Below, piece by piece: positions 5,320 through 5,468 of a DNA stretch of 5,468 nucleotides. Position 1 is the stretch's first letter; the number at the start of each line of letters is the position of its first letter. Position numbers and translations under genes: made by a program. The notes under the pieces were generated by a model. The model did not search any database. It had not been told where the DNA came from and worked only from the letters and a program-made list of their open reading frames with translations. The DNA is from Geodermatophilaceae bacterium (GTDB lineage: Bacteria; Actinomycetota; Actinomycetes; Mycobacteriales; Geodermatophilaceae), in contig JACCUF010000333.1 in assembly GCA_013811975.1 (NCBI GenBank), positions 1 through 5,468 on the forward strand, given 5' to 3'.

Positions 5320-5468
5320 TCATGCTGCCTCGAGGGCCGCGGCGTACACCTGCGCAGTACGGATGGCGACCGCCAACCAACCAAACTCGGCAACCGCGCG
5401 CTCGCGGCCGGCGGCTCCCATGGTGGTGGCCCGATCTGGGTCGGCCAGCAACTCGATCAGACGAGCGG
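5320..5468 (-). CDS. C-terminal end of a GT4-type glycosyltransferase, probably GlgA-like (partial)
   Basis: The minus strand is open from the right edge to a TGA at 5320-5322 and encodes the last 49 residues of a protein. The tail reads ARLIELLADPDRATTMGAAG, then RERAVAEFGWLAVAIRTAQV and YAAALEAA. This is the standard end of GT-B fold glycosyltransferases of family GT4: a helix with LLxDPxxAxxMGxAGRxRAxxxFxW, then the C-terminal helix that crosses back to the first domain. The catalytic region is outside the window. Rv1212c (GlgA/GlgM, an ADP-glucose-dependent enzyme making maltose-1-phosphate and alpha-glucan) occupies the same place convergent with the DUF3117 gene, so that assignment is an inference from synteny, not from the visible residues. 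The gene symbol is left blank for this reason. Confidence 0.85.
   Translation of the reverse strand, partial: ARLIELLADPDRATTMGAAGRERAVAEFGWLAVAIRTAQVYAAALEAA

Noticed and set aside
1..5468. tRNA, rRNA, CRISPR array, insertion-sequence transposase or phage genes
   Set aside because: I looked on both strands and saw no cloverleaf-like tRNA sequence, spaced direct repeats of CRISPR type, transposase motif or integrase motif.

Overview
The window is high-GC DNA with dense, short-spaced genes, GTG/TTG starts and strongly GC-biased third codon positions. It looks like the chromosome of a high-GC Gram-positive actinobacterium. The backbone order (membrane DivIVA-like protein, 3-methyladenine glycosylase I, DUF3117 small protein, convergent GlgA-like glycosyltransferase) matches, from memory, the Mycobacterium tuberculosis Rv1209-Rv1210-Rv1211-Rv1212c neighbourhood. 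Here extra genes are interleaved: an SRPBCC protein, a gamma-glutamyltransferase-like enzyme, a crotonase-fold enzyme and an MT0933-type antitoxin-like protein. I cannot name the genus.

Layout. 1-54: tail of an upstream plus-strand gene. 103-3138: four tightly packed plus-strand genes that probably form one operon. They are the DivIVA-like membrane protein, the SRPBCC protein (8-nt overlap), tag (1-nt overlap) and a gamma-glutamyltransferase-like protein (9-nt gap). 3141-3193: a long, near-perfect hairpin just after the last stop codon. 3194-3793: about 600 bases with no intact gene, holding what looks like a frameshifted gene remnant. 3794-4585: a minus-strand crotonase-superfamily enzyme with a strong ribosome binding site and TTG start. 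4586-4758: a divergent intergenic region. 4759-4926: the 55-residue DUF3117 protein. 4955-4989: a hairpin between convergent genes, probably a two-way terminator. 5012-5269: an MT0933-like protein on the minus strand. 5320-5468: the C-terminal end of a GT4/GT-B glycosyltransferase, probably GlgA-like.

How the genes fit together. The first operon mixes envelope/polarity (DivIVA-like), base-excision repair (Tag), gamma-glutamyl chemistry and a lipid-binding-type fold; no single pathway is evident. The glycosyltransferase at the right edge points to glycogen/alpha-glucan metabolism by synteny. I found no convincing new multi-gene system. The most interesting items are the hairpin next to the decayed region, the altered active-site residues of the gamma-glutamyltransferase-like and crotonase-like enzymes, and possible alternative RNA structures in front of the DUF3117 gene.
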